Numbered from the stretch's first letter, positions 6,848-13,793 are shown. The stretch is DNA of 19,600 nucleotides from Ferrovibrio sp964429465 (GCA_964429465.1 CAYSCA010000041.1:1-19600), one strand, 5' to 3'. The notes: a model not told the origin generated them from the letters alone. Numbers and translations are program-made.

Positions 6848-8632
6848 TCAGTGGTTGTGCCGCGGCACCCCGAAGGTCTCGGCGATCTGCTGATAGCCGG
6901 TGGCGAAATCCAGGCAGCCGCCGGTTTCCAGCTGCCCGACATATTTGCGCTGGAGCTCCTGCCACGGCGTCTGGCTGACCAGCTTCGGCGGCACCCAGGC
7001 CTTGCGACGACGCTGGAGCTCGTCGTCCGGGATCAGGATGTCGGCGCTGCGCTTGTTGAGGTCGATGCGGATCCGGTCGCCGGTCTGCAGCAGGGCAAGC
7101 CCGCCGCCAACCGCCGCCTCGGGCGAGGCATTGAGGATGGAGGGGCTGCCCGAGGTGCCGCTCTGGCGGCCATCGCCGATGCAGGGCAGCAGCAGGATGC
7201 CCTGCTTCACCAGCCGGTCGGGCGGCAGCATGTTCACCACTTCCGCCGAACCCGGATAGCCGACCGGGCCGGTATTGCGGATGACCAGGATGCTGTTCTC
7301 GTCGATCGGCAGCTTCGGGTCGTTGATCCGTTCGTGGTAATCCTCCGGCCCCTCGAAGACGATGGCGACGCCCTCGAAGGCATTCGGGTCACCCGGACGC
7401 TCCAGGTATTTCTTGCGGAATTCCGGACTCACTACCGAGGTCTTCATCACCGCGGACTCGAACAGGCTGCCCGACAGCACCGCGAAGCCGGCTTCCGGCA
7501 GCAGCGGCTGACCATAGGGCCGGATCACGTCGCGATCCTCGCAGATGGCGTCGCGGACATTCTCGCCCATCGACCGGCCGTTGATGGTCGGCGCATCGGC
7601 ATGCAGCTTGCCGGCCTCCAGCAGCTCCCGCATCACGGCGGGGACGCCGCCGGCGCGGTGGAAACCCTCGCCCAGATGCTTGCCGGCCGGCATGCAGTTG
7701 ACCAGCAGCGGAATCTGGTAGCCGACCTTGTCCCAGTCCTTCACGTCCAGTTCGACGCCCATATGCCGGGCGATGGCGACCAGATGCGGCGGGCAATTGG
7801 TCGAGGCGCCCAGCGCGCTGGCGGCCACGATGGCATTCTCGAAGGCCTTGCGGGTCATGATCTTCGACGGGCGCAAATCCTCATGCACGATCTCGACGGC
7901 GCGGCGGCCGGTCTCGTAGGCCATCTGGGCGCGCTCACGGTACGGCGCCGGAATCGAGGCGCAGCCGGGCAGCGACATGCCCAAAGCCTCCGCCATGCTG
8001 TTCATCGACAGCGCGGTTCCCATGGTGTTGCAATGCCCCGGGCTCGGCGCCGAGGAAGCAACCATCTCCAGGAACTGATCGTAATTGATGCGGCCGGCCG
8101 CCAGTTCCTGCCGCGCGAACCACACCACCGTGCCCGAGCCGGCCAGATTGCCCTTGTACCAGCCATCCAGCATCGGCCCGCCCGACAGCACGATCGCCGG
8201 GATATCCACCGTGGCGGCCGCCATCAGCATGCCCGGCGTGGTCTTGTCGCAGCCGGTGGTCAGCACCACGCCGTCGATCGGATAGCTGTAGAGCAGCTCG
8301 GCCAAGCCGAGATAGAGCAGGTTGCGGTCCAGCGCCGCCGTGGGCCGCTTGCCGGTTTCCTGGATCGGATGCGTGGGGAATTCGAACGGAATCCCGCCCG
8401 CGTCGCGGATGCCGTCACGGATGCGGCGGGCGAGGTCGAGATGATGCCGGTTGCAGGGCGAAAGATCGCTGCCCGACTGGGCGATGCCGATGATCGGCTT
8501 GCCGCCGCGCAGCTCGGCCAGGGTCAGGCCGAAATTCAGGTAGCGCTCCAGATACAGCGCGGTCATGCCCGGATCATGGGGATTGTCGAACCATTCGCGG
8601 CTGCGTAGCTTCTGCTTCTTCTTCTCGGCCAT
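6848..8632 (-). CDS. IlvD/EDD-family sugar-acid dehydratase (xylonate/arabinonate/galactonate type)
   Basis: This 594-residue Fe-S enzyme would dehydrate an aldonate to a 2-keto-3-deoxy acid. It closely resembles characterised pentonate/hexonate dehydratases such as Caulobacter XylD and Rhizobium L-arabinonate dehydratase, down to an RHNH C-terminus. The three cluster cysteines are Cys60 (SDLSPCNR), Cys128 (TTGCDKTTPG) and Cys201 (GHCNTMG). Lys130 is the expected carbamylated metal ligand, and Ser491 in GDGRQSGTSG is the expected catalytic serine. An ideal GGAGGAAGG ribosome site fixes the start. Members of this group act on D-xylonate, D-gluconate, L-arabinonate, D-galactonate and D-fuconate with overlap. 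The downstream DgoK/DgoA point to D-galactonate, but specificity cannot be decided from sequence. It is the third gene of the regulator-transporter-dehydratase unit, 15 bases after the transporter. Confidence 0.93.
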   Translation of the reverse strand: MAEKKKQKLRSREWFDNPHDPGMTALYLERYLNFGLTLAELRGGKPIIGIAQSGSDLSPCNRHHLDLARRIRDGIRDAGGIPFEFPTHPIQETGKRPTAALDRNLLYLGLAELLYSYPIDGVVLTTGCDKTTPGMLMAAATVDIPAIVLSGGPMLDGWYKGNLAGSGTVVWFARQELAAGRINYDQFLEMVASSAPSPGHCNTMGTALSMNSMAEALGMSLPGCASIPAPYRERAQMAYETGRRAVEIVHEDLRPSKIMTRKAFENAIVAASALGASTNCPPHLVAIARHMGVELDVKDWDKVGYQIPLLVNCMPAGKHLGEGFHRAGGVPAVMRELLEAGKLHADAPTINGRSMGENVRDAICEDRDVIRPYGQPLLPEAGFAVLSGSLFESAVMKTSVVSPEFRKKYLERPGDPNAFEGVAIVFEGPEDYHERINDPKLPIDENSILVIRNTGPVGYPGSAEVVNMLPPDRLVKQGILLLPCIGDGRQSGTSGSPSILNASPEAAVGGGLALLQTGDRIRIDLNKRSADILIPDDELQRRRKAWVPPKLVSQTPWQELQRKYVGQLETGGCLDFATGYQQIAETFGVPRHNH

Positions 8633-8647
8633 GCCTTCCTCCTTGAG

Positions 8648-9547
8648 TTACGTCGCGCGCCGCGCCTCCCGGTGCAGCACGAACAGACCGCTGGCAACGA
8701 TGATCGCTGCGCCCAGCAGCATCGGCGGCGTGGGCCGGTCGGCAAAAAACAGCCAGCCCAGCAGGATCGCCCAGAGCAGCGAAGTATAGGTGTAAGGCAC
8801 CACGGTGGCGGCGGGCGCCAGCCGCAGGGCCTGGTTCATGCTCATATGCGCCAGCGTGGCAAAGACACCGATCAGCGCCAGATAGGCCGTATCCGTCAGA
8901 CCTATCGCCGACCAGCCCCAGGGCAAGGTCAGCAACCCCGCCAGGCCGACCGCCAGCGTATGATAGACGATCAGCGACAGCGCACTCGCGGCGCGCAGCT
9001 GCCGGGTCGCGATCATCGACAGCGCATAGGTGATGCTGCCCGCCAGCGCGATCAGCGCCGGCGCGGTGAACACGCCGTCCTGGGGCTGCAGCACCAGCAG
9101 CACGCCGCCGAAGCCGATGCCGACCGCCAGGCCGCGCCGCCAGCCGACCACCTCGCCCAGCAGAGGGATGGCCAATACGGTGACGATCAGCGGCGTCGCC
9201 TGGTAAACCGCCATCACATCAGCCAGCGGCAGATGCCGGACCGCAAGGTAGAAGCAGGCCACCTCGGCGACGATGAAGCCGAGCCGGACGGCATGGCGGC
9301 CGGGCTGCGCGACGACGAAGACCTCGCGCCAGCCGGCGCGCTGCACCATGGGCAGCAGCAGCGCCAGCGCCGCCACCGAGCGGATGAACAGCAGCTGGCC
9401 GACGGCGACGCTGGCCACCATCCACTTGCCGAGCGCATCGTTGAAGGTGAAGAGCGCGGTGCCGAGCAGCATGAAGGCGATGCCCTGCCAATGTCCTGCT
9501 TCGCTTTCGGCTCCCGCCTGCATGCCGGAATGGCTGCGTTCAGCCAC
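8648..9547 (-). CDS. EamA/DMT-family transporter, ten transmembrane segments
   Basis: This 299-residue membrane protein has two EamA repeats of about five helices each. The first starts with GIAFMLLGTALFTFNDALGKW and the second with APALIALAGSITYALSMIATR. The signature stretches YQATPLIVTVLAIPLLGE and VVPYTYTSLLWAILLGWLFF mark the repeat ends. I take the GTG at 9547 as start. It overlaps the regulator gene by 8 bases and has a GGGAG sequence nearby, but an ATG at 9523 is also possible. The gene is translated between the regulator and the dehydratase, so it probably moves a pathway substrate, an intermediate or a by-product. Family members include importers and exporters of metabolites, and the direction is unknown. 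Confidence 0.88.
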   Translation of the reverse strand: MAERSHSGMQAGAESEAGHWQGIAFMLLGTALFTFNDALGKWMVASVAVGQLLFIRSVAALALLLPMVQRAGWREVFVVAQPGRHAVRLGFIVAEVACFYLAVRHLPLADVMAVYQATPLIVTVLAIPLLGEVVGWRRGLAVGIGFGGVLLVLQPQDGVFTAPALIALAGSITYALSMIATRQLRAASALSLIVYHTLAVGLAGLLTLPWGWSAIGLTDTAYLALIGVFATLAHMSMNQALRLAPAATVVPYTYTSLLWAILLGWLFFADRPTPPMLLGAAIIVASGLFVLHREARRAT

Positions 9548-10247
9548 TCTTGCGCTCCCGGCCGCGCGCCTGCTCCTGCAGCAGGATCTGGTAGTCGCGG
9601 GAGGCCGCGCGGATATGCACGCCCAGCAGGTTGAGCGCCTTGGTGCGCTCGCGCGCGCGCAGCAGCTTGACGATATTCTGGTGCTCGGCGAGCGAGTCTT
9701 CCACCGTGCGGTGCTTGGAGGTGACGCTGGCGCGCAGCGCCTGGATCTTCATCTCCAGCTGCTGATGGGCCAGCGTCAGGAAACGGTTGCCGGCGCGCGC
9801 CAGGATCTGCCGGTGATATTCGGTATCGAGGCGGCGATAGGCGGGCATGTCGTCCTCGGCCACGGCCCTGGTCATGCGGCGGACATTCTGCTCCAGCGCC
9901 TCGACGAGGCCGGCCTCGTCGTTGTTCAGCGCGTCGCGCAGGGCGGCGCTTTCCAGGATCACGCGGTACTGGCAGAGCTCGGCGGCTTCCGCCGGCTCCA
10001 TCGAGAAGACGAAGCTGCCGCGCTGCGGCTGGATGTCGACCAGGCCTTCCAGCTTGAGCTGCAGCAGGGCTTCGCGCACCGGCGTCTTGCTGATCCCGAG
10101 CTGAGCGGCGAGCACGTTTTCCGACAGGGCCTCGCCGAGCATGAGTTCGCCGTTGATGATCCGGTTGCGGACATGTTCCTTGACGAGTTCGGTCAGGGAT
10201 TTCGGGCGCTCGATCCGCGTGGCGCGGGCCGCGGTAGTCTTCGGCAT
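9540..10247 (-). CDS. GntR-family transcriptional regulator, FadR/FCD subfamily
   Basis: This 235-residue regulator has an N-terminal winged helix (about 17-80). The recognition region is LAAQLGISKTPVREALLQL and the wing is QPQRGSFV. The C-terminal all-helical FCD domain (about 86-220) keeps the metal/ligand residues Asp141 and His145 (LDTEYHRQIL), His189 (SLAEHQNIV) and His211 (LLGVHIRAA). FCD regulators usually repress sugar-acid or organic-acid operons and are released by the substrate or an intermediate. The gene is divergent from the kinase and a palindrome matching two other operon heads lies between them. It therefore probably controls itself and the whole locus. The ribosome site is weak, which suits a low-level repressor. 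Family assignment is secure; the regulon and ligand are inferred. Confidence 0.93.
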   Translation of the reverse strand: MPKTTAARATRIERPKSLTELVKEHVRNRIINGELMLGEALSENVLAAQLGISKTPVREALLQLKLEGLVDIQPQRGSFVFSMEPAEAAELCQYRVILESAALRDALNNDEAGLVEALEQNVRRMTRAVAEDDMPAYRRLDTEYHRQILARAGNRFLTLAHQQLEMKIQALRASVTSKHRTVEDSLAEHQNIVKLLRARERTKALNLLGVHIRAASRDYQILLQEQARGRERKSG

Positions 10248-10279
10248 GGCCGGCAGGCTTTCTTGTTTGTTGTAGCTGC

Positions 10280-10308
10280 AACCTAGCAGGCGGTTCGGCG
10301 CCCCTCAA
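10280..10308 (-). promoter_or_regulatory. Candidate promoter for the GntR-transporter-dehydratase unit
   Basis: On the minus strand TTGAGG (10308-10303) and TAGGTT (10285-10280) are 17 bases apart, a weak but correctly spaced pair about 33 bases before the regulator start codon. The palindrome at 10315-10330 lies just upstream of this -35 box. Confidence 0.3.
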
Positions 10309-10314
10309 GTTAAT

Positions 10315-10330
10315 ATCTGATATGTCAGAT
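10315..10330. promoter_or_regulatory. Palindromic operator between regulator and kinase
   Basis: ATCTGATATGTCAGAT is the most symmetric of the three copies, with 7 of 8 base pairs matching across the dyad. It lies in the divergent region between the regulator and the kinase. On the plus strand a TAATAT (10311-10316) that could serve as the kinase -10 box runs into its left edge, although no good -35 box is visible. Autoregulation plus control of the kinase is the likely role. Confidence 0.7.
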
Positions 10331-10388
10331 GTCCTTGCCGGACCACCCCTGCTGGGCTAGGAAAGCTGGCGGAGGTAGATTTCAGGCC

Positions 10389-11336
10389 ATGCAACTCGAC
10401 ATCCTCTGTCTCGGCGAGGCCATGGTGGAATTCAACCAGACCGGCGGCCGCGGCAGCGACCAGTATCTGCGCGGATTCGGCGGCGACACCTCGAACTGCG
10501 CCATCGCCGCCGCGCGCCAGGGCGCCGCCAGCGGCTATTGCACGCTGGTCGGCCGCGATCCGTTCGGCGAGCTGCTGCTCGATCTCTGGCGGCGCGAGGG
10601 CGTCTCGACCGAGGGCGTCGGACTGCACGACAGCGCGCCGACCGCCATCTACTTCGTGACGCATACCGAAAAAGGCCACGCCTTCACCTATTACCGGCAG
10701 GACTCGGCCGCCAGCCGGATGAAGCCATCCGACCTTCCCGACACCCTGCTGGACAACACCAGGCTCCTGCAGGCTTCGGGCATCAGCCTCGCCGTCAGCC
10801 GGGACATGCGCGAAACGGCGATGGATGCCATCGCCCGCGTGCGCCGGGCGGGCGGCAAGGTGGCTTTCGACACCAATCTGCGGCTCAAGCTGTGGTCGCT
10901 CGACGACGCGCGCAAGGCGATCGATGCCGCCCTGGGCCAGTGCGACATCGCCCTGCCCGGCCTGGAGGATTCGGTCGCGCTGACCGGCCTCGACGATGCC
11001 GCGGCCATCGCCGACCTCTATCGCGGCCGCGGCATTCCGCTGGTGGTGCTGAAATGCGGCGCCGAAGGAGTGCTGGTCGCCGACGCGAGCGGCCGCTGGC
11101 GCATTGCCGGCCATCGGGTGCAGAGCGTCGACGCCACCGGGGCCGGCGATTGTTTCGACGGCGCCTTCCTGGCCGAGCTGGCGCGCGGCGCTTCCCCCGT
11201 CGATGCCGCCGTCTACGCCAACGCGGCCGCTGCGCTCACCACCATCGGCTATGGCGCAGTGGCGCCGATTCCGCGCCGCACCGCGGTGGAAGCTTTCCTC
11301 CGCTCGGTCGGCCGGGCAGAACCGCAGCCGGCCTAG
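10389..11336 (+). CDS. kdgK: PfkB-family 2-keto-3-deoxygluconate kinase
   Basis: This 315-residue ribokinase-fold enzyme would phosphorylate 2-keto-3-deoxygluconate or a related acid with ATP. The N-terminus LCLGEAMVEF (6-15) and the substrate-binding GFGGDTSNCAIAAARQG (29-45) are typical of KdgK. The signature DATGAGD (248-254) ends in the catalytic base Asp254. I place the start at 10389, behind a GGAGG at 10371-10375. The earlier in-frame ATG at 10329 lies inside the palindromic operator and adds 20 residues with no family match. It is the only plus-strand gene of the sugar-acid locus. Its TAG stop overlaps the stop of the convergent hydrolase gene within a shared CTAG. With DgoK also present, the locus encodes two unrelated kinases for 2-keto-3-deoxy acids. 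Confidence 0.87.
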   Translation: MQLDILCLGEAMVEFNQTGGRGSDQYLRGFGGDTSNCAIAAARQGAASGYCTLVGRDPFGELLLDLWRREGVSTEGVGLHDSAPTAIYFVTHTEKGHAFTYYRQDSAASRMKPSDLPDTLLDNTRLLQASGISLAVSRDMRETAMDAIARVRRAGGKVAFDTNLRLKLWSLDDARKAIDAALGQCDIALPGLEDSVALTGLDDAAAIADLYRGRGIPLVVLKCGAEGVLVADASGRWRIAGHRVQSVDATGAGDCFDGAFLAELARGASPVDAAVYANAAAALTTIGYGAVAPIPRRTAVEAFLRSVGRAEPQPA

Positions 11337-12187
11337 GCCTCAGGATTATAGGCGCGCACCACCTGTTTCTGCTCGCCCAGGCCTTCGATCCCGAGATGGA
11401 TGCGGTCGCCGGGCTTGAGATAGACCGGCGGCTTCTGTCCCATGCCGACGCCGGGCGGCGTGCCGGTGGAGATGATGTCGCCGGGCTGCAGCGACATGAA
11501 CTGGCTGAGATAGCTCACCAGGTAGCGCACGCCGTAGACCATCGTTTTGGTCGAGCCGTTCTGGAAGCGATGGCCGTTGACGTCGCAGAACATCGCAAGG
11601 TTCTGCGGATCGGGCACCTCGTCGCCCGTCACCAGCCAGGGACCGGCAGGACCGAAGCTGTCGGCGCTCTTGCCCTTGGTCCATTGTCCGTGATGTTCAG
11701 TCTGGAAAGCGCGTTCCGACACATCGTTGATCACGCAATAACCGGCGACATGCCGCATCGCATCGGCTTCTGAGACATACCGGGCGACACTGCCGATTAC
11801 CACGCCGAGCTCGACCTCCCAGTCCGTCTTGACCGAGTTCTTCGGGATGATCACGTCGTCATCCGGCCCGGTGATCGCCGAGGTCGCCTTCATGAAGATG
11901 ATCGGCTCGGGCGGCACGGTGGCGCCAGTCTCGGCGGCGTGATCGGAATAGTTCAGTCCGATGCAGATGAACTTGCCGACGCCGGCGACACAGGATCCGA
12001 GCCGGGGATTGCCAGAAACCGCCGGCAGCCTGTCCGTGTCGAGGGCCTTCAGTTTCGCCAGGCCGGCCGGCGACAGCACGTCGCCCGCAATATCCGGCAC
12101 CACGCCGGAAAGGTCGCGAAGCGTGCCAGCGGCATCGAGCAGGCCGGGCTTCTCCCGGCCCGCCGGGCCGTAACGCAGCAGTTTCAT
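11333..12187 (-). CDS. FAH-family hydrolase, probable 2,4-diketo-3-deoxy-L-fuconate-type hydrolase
   Basis: This 284-residue protein belongs to the fumarylacetoacetate hydrolase family, which cleaves C-C bonds of beta-diketo acids. The fold core shows GLNYSDHAAE (77-86) with the conserved His83, metal ligands Glu124 and Glu126 in DWEVELGVVIG, Asp155 in VINDVSER, and the late STGTPPGVGMG. Its N-terminus MKLLRYGP is typical of the group linked to non-phosphorylating L-fucose and L-rhamnose degradation, where it splits a 2,4-diketo-3-deoxy acid into pyruvate and a hydroxy acid such as lactate. The partner dehydrogenase is encoded 20 bases upstream, supporting that role. A GGAGCAAGGA ribosome site fixes the start. 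Other beta-diketo acids remain possible. Confidence 0.85.
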   Translation of the reverse strand: MKLLRYGPAGREKPGLLDAAGTLRDLSGVVPDIAGDVLSPAGLAKLKALDTDRLPAVSGNPRLGSCVAGVGKFICIGLNYSDHAAETGATVPPEPIIFMKATSAITGPDDDVIIPKNSVKTDWEVELGVVIGSVARYVSEADAMRHVAGYCVINDVSERAFQTEHHGQWTKGKSADSFGPAGPWLVTGDEVPDPQNLAMFCDVNGHRFQNGSTKTMVYGVRYLVSYLSQFMSLQPGDIISTGTPPGVGMGQKPPVYLKPGDRIHLGIEGLGEQKQVVRAYNPEA

Positions 12188-12207
12188 GTCCTTGCTCCTT
12201 CAGATGG

Positions 12208-12957
12208 TCAGAGCGACCAGCCGCCGTCAATGACGTGGATGGTGCCGGTGGTGAAAGCGGATTCGTCGGATGCGAGATAGACTGCGAGCGCCGCGATCTC
12301 CTCCGCCGTGCCGAGACGGCCGAGGGGCTGGCGCGCGACGAAGGCGGCGCGCGCCTGGTCGATGCCGCCGGCCGCGCCCGCCTGCGCCGCGACGCGCTGG
12401 TCCAGCGAGGGCGTCTGGATGGTGCCGGGGCAAATGGCGTTGCAGCGGATGCCGTCCCGGATGAAATCGGCGGCAATGGCCTTGGTCAGGCCGATCACGG
12501 CGGCCTTGGTGGTGCCATAGACGAAGCGGTTCGGCGCCCCCTTCACCGAGGAAGCCCCCGAAGACATATTGATGATCGAGCCGCCGCGTCCGGCTTTCAG
12601 CATGGCCGGCAGCAAAGCCTTCGTGAGGCGATACATCGAGCGCACATTGAGGTCGAAAGAGAAATCCCAGTCCTTCTCCTCGCATTCCAGGATCGTGCCG
12701 TGATGCACGAAGCCGGCGCAGTTGAACAGGATATCGACCGCGCCGGTGTCCGCCGCAAAATCGGCGATCGCCTTTGCATCGAGCACATCAAGCCGCCTTG
12801 TGCTGATATTGGGCAGGCTGCCGAGCTCCTTCAGCTTGGCTTCATTGATGTCGGTGGCGATCACCTTCGCCCCTTCGCTGGCGAAGGCGATTGCCGAAGC
12901 TCGTCCGATACCCTGCGCCGCCGCCGTCACCAGCGCCGTCTTGCCGCTCAATCGCAT
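12208..12957 (-). CDS. BDH2-like short-chain dehydrogenase, probable 2-keto-3-deoxy-L-fuconate 4-dehydrogenase
   Basis: This 249-residue NAD-dependent dehydrogenase is strikingly like human BDH2/DHRS6 and bacterial 2-keto-3-deoxy-L-fuconate or L-rhamnonate dehydrogenases. The cofactor loop reads TAAAQGIG (11-18) instead of TGxxxGIG, a mark of this subfamily. Asp36 in ATDIN favours NAD over NADP. Further blocks are FNCAGFVHHG, CEEKDWDF and ASSVKG. The catalytic tetrad is Asn104, Ser133, Tyr147 and Lys151, and the C-terminus is IDGGWSL. I choose 12957 as start because GGAGACGGGA directly precedes it and the family begins there. A longer in-frame start at 12993 has no match. In the known pathway it oxidises C4 of the 2-keto-3-deoxy acid so that the neighbouring FAH hydrolase can cleave it. 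Confidence 0.88.
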   Translation of the reverse strand: MRLSGKTALVTAAAQGIGRASAIAFASEGAKVIATDINEAKLKELGSLPNISTRRLDVLDAKAIADFAADTGAVDILFNCAGFVHHGTILECEEKDWDFSFDLNVRSMYRLTKALLPAMLKAGRGGSIINMSSGASSVKGAPNRFVYGTTKAAVIGLTKAIAADFIRDGIRCNAICPGTIQTPSLDQRVAAQAGAAGGIDQARAAFVARQPLGRLGTAEEIAALAVYLASDESAFTTGTIHVIDGGWSL

Positions 12958-13066
12958 TCCCGTCTCCGTGATCAGTCCACCGCCCGCAGGCAATCCGGAG
13001 CGATGGGAGTGAAATCATTATCAGCTCGAGGTGAATTCCTGATGCCGCCGGGCGACCATCTGCAGG

Positions 13067-13732
13067 TCAGAATTTCCCGTAGGTCAGATAAGCCTCCTGC
13101 GGATCCATGCCGGCGAGGATATTCCGCCGGACCTCGCCCTCGGTATTCATCACCTCTTCCGTCCGCGCCACTGCCGCTTCGGCCATTCCGGCGGGAATGA
13201 TCACGATACCGTCGCGGTCCGCGATAAGGTAGTCGCCGCTGCAGATCGTCACGCTGCCGATGGTGACCGGCACACCGAAACTGTCCGGCACCCAGCGCGC
13301 GACGATATCGGAGGGCGTGAAGAAACTGCACCAGACCGGAAAGCCGATCGCCTCGACCATCGCGGCGTCGCGGCAGCCGCCATCGACCACATAGCCGCGC
13401 ACGCCTTTCAGCTGCAGCGCCGCCGCCGACAGCTCGCCCATCAGCGCCACCTCGCGGTTGTTGGGCTGGCAGACCACCACCTTGCCCGGCGGCGCCCTGG
13501 ACAGCACGCCGGTCCATTCCAGCAGGGTTTCATGGGGCGTTTTCGTGCGGTCGATATGACCGCTGACCGTCCAGATCTCGCCGGCAAGCGAGGCGCGCGG
13601 GTCCAGCGGCCGCAGCTCGCTGGGCAGCACGCAATTGTCGTGACCCAGGGAACGCAGCACGTCATGCACGGCCGAGGCATAGCAGCGGCTCAGGCGCTCG
13701 GTCAGCGATGCCGGAACCTCCGCGACGGCCAT
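13067..13732 (-). CDS. RraA-family protein, candidate class II pyruvate aldolase/oxaloacetate decarboxylase
   Basis: This protein of about 221 residues belongs to the RraA/HMG-aldolase family. The active-site block is GELSAAALQLKGVRGYVVDGG followed by Cys120, Arg121 and Asp122. The Arg-Asp pair binds substrate and the divalent metal in 4-hydroxy-4-methyl-2-oxoglutarate aldolases. These residues argue for an enzyme rather than a pure RNase E inhibitor. I choose Met5 of the longest frame (13732) because GGGAGAG sits directly before it; the ATG at 13744 would begin inside the operator. It heads the operon with the dehydrogenase and hydrolase, separated from the former by 109 bases with no clear internal signal. 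Relatives are often found in sugar-acid clusters without a proven job. Cleavage of a keto acid or decarboxylation of oxaloacetate is an inference. Confidence 0.85.
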   Translation of the reverse strand: MAVAEVPASLTERLSRCYASAVHDVLRSLGHDNCVLPSELRPLDPRASLAGEIWTVSGHIDRTKTPHETLLEWTGVLSRAPPGKVVVCQPNNREVALMGELSAAALQLKGVRGYVVDGGCRDAAMVEAIGFPVWCSFFTPSDIVARWVPDSFGVPVTIGSVTICSGDYLIADRDGIVIIPAGMAEAAVARTEEVMNTEGEVRRNILAGMDPQEAYLTYGKF

Positions 13733-13742
13733 GTTCTCTCCC

Positions 13743-13758
13743 ATCTGATATATCAGTT
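13743..13758. promoter_or_regulatory. Palindromic operator upstream of the RraA-SDR-FAH operon
   Basis: ATCTGATATATCAGTT matches the shared 16-base palindrome in 15 of 16 positions. It lies 10 bases before the chosen RraA start codon, so it covers the expected transcription start and touches the 5' leader. Binding here by the GntR protein would block the operon. The site is directly visible; the binder is inferred. Confidence 0.7.
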
Positions 13759-13764
13759 GAAGAA

Positions 13765-13793
13765 ACTCTAGCCGCTTTGCGGCAGGCTGGCTA
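13765..13793 (-). promoter_or_regulatory. Candidate promoter for the RraA-SDR-FAH operon
   Basis: On the minus strand TAGCCA (13793-13788) and TAGAGT (13770-13765) are 17 bases apart, each matching consensus in about 4 of 6 positions. Transcription would start near 13758, at the edge of the palindromic operator. This geometry is similar to that at the importer operon. Confidence 0.4.

Noticed and set aside
6851..8608. Very long plus-strand open frame (585 codons) opposite the dehydratase gene
   Set aside because: It is an antisense shadow caused by high GC and strong codon bias. Its translation is rich in His, Arg and Gln with no family pattern, while the minus-strand protein has full catalytic motifs. 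Similar antisense frames opposite other genes were dropped for the same reason.
13058..13071. ATCTGCAGGTCAGA, which looks like a fourth operator copy at the end of the RraA gene
   Set aside because: The half-sites are one base closer than in the three real copies, the centre does not match, and the right half overlaps the RraA stop codon and last codons, so it is best explained by chance.
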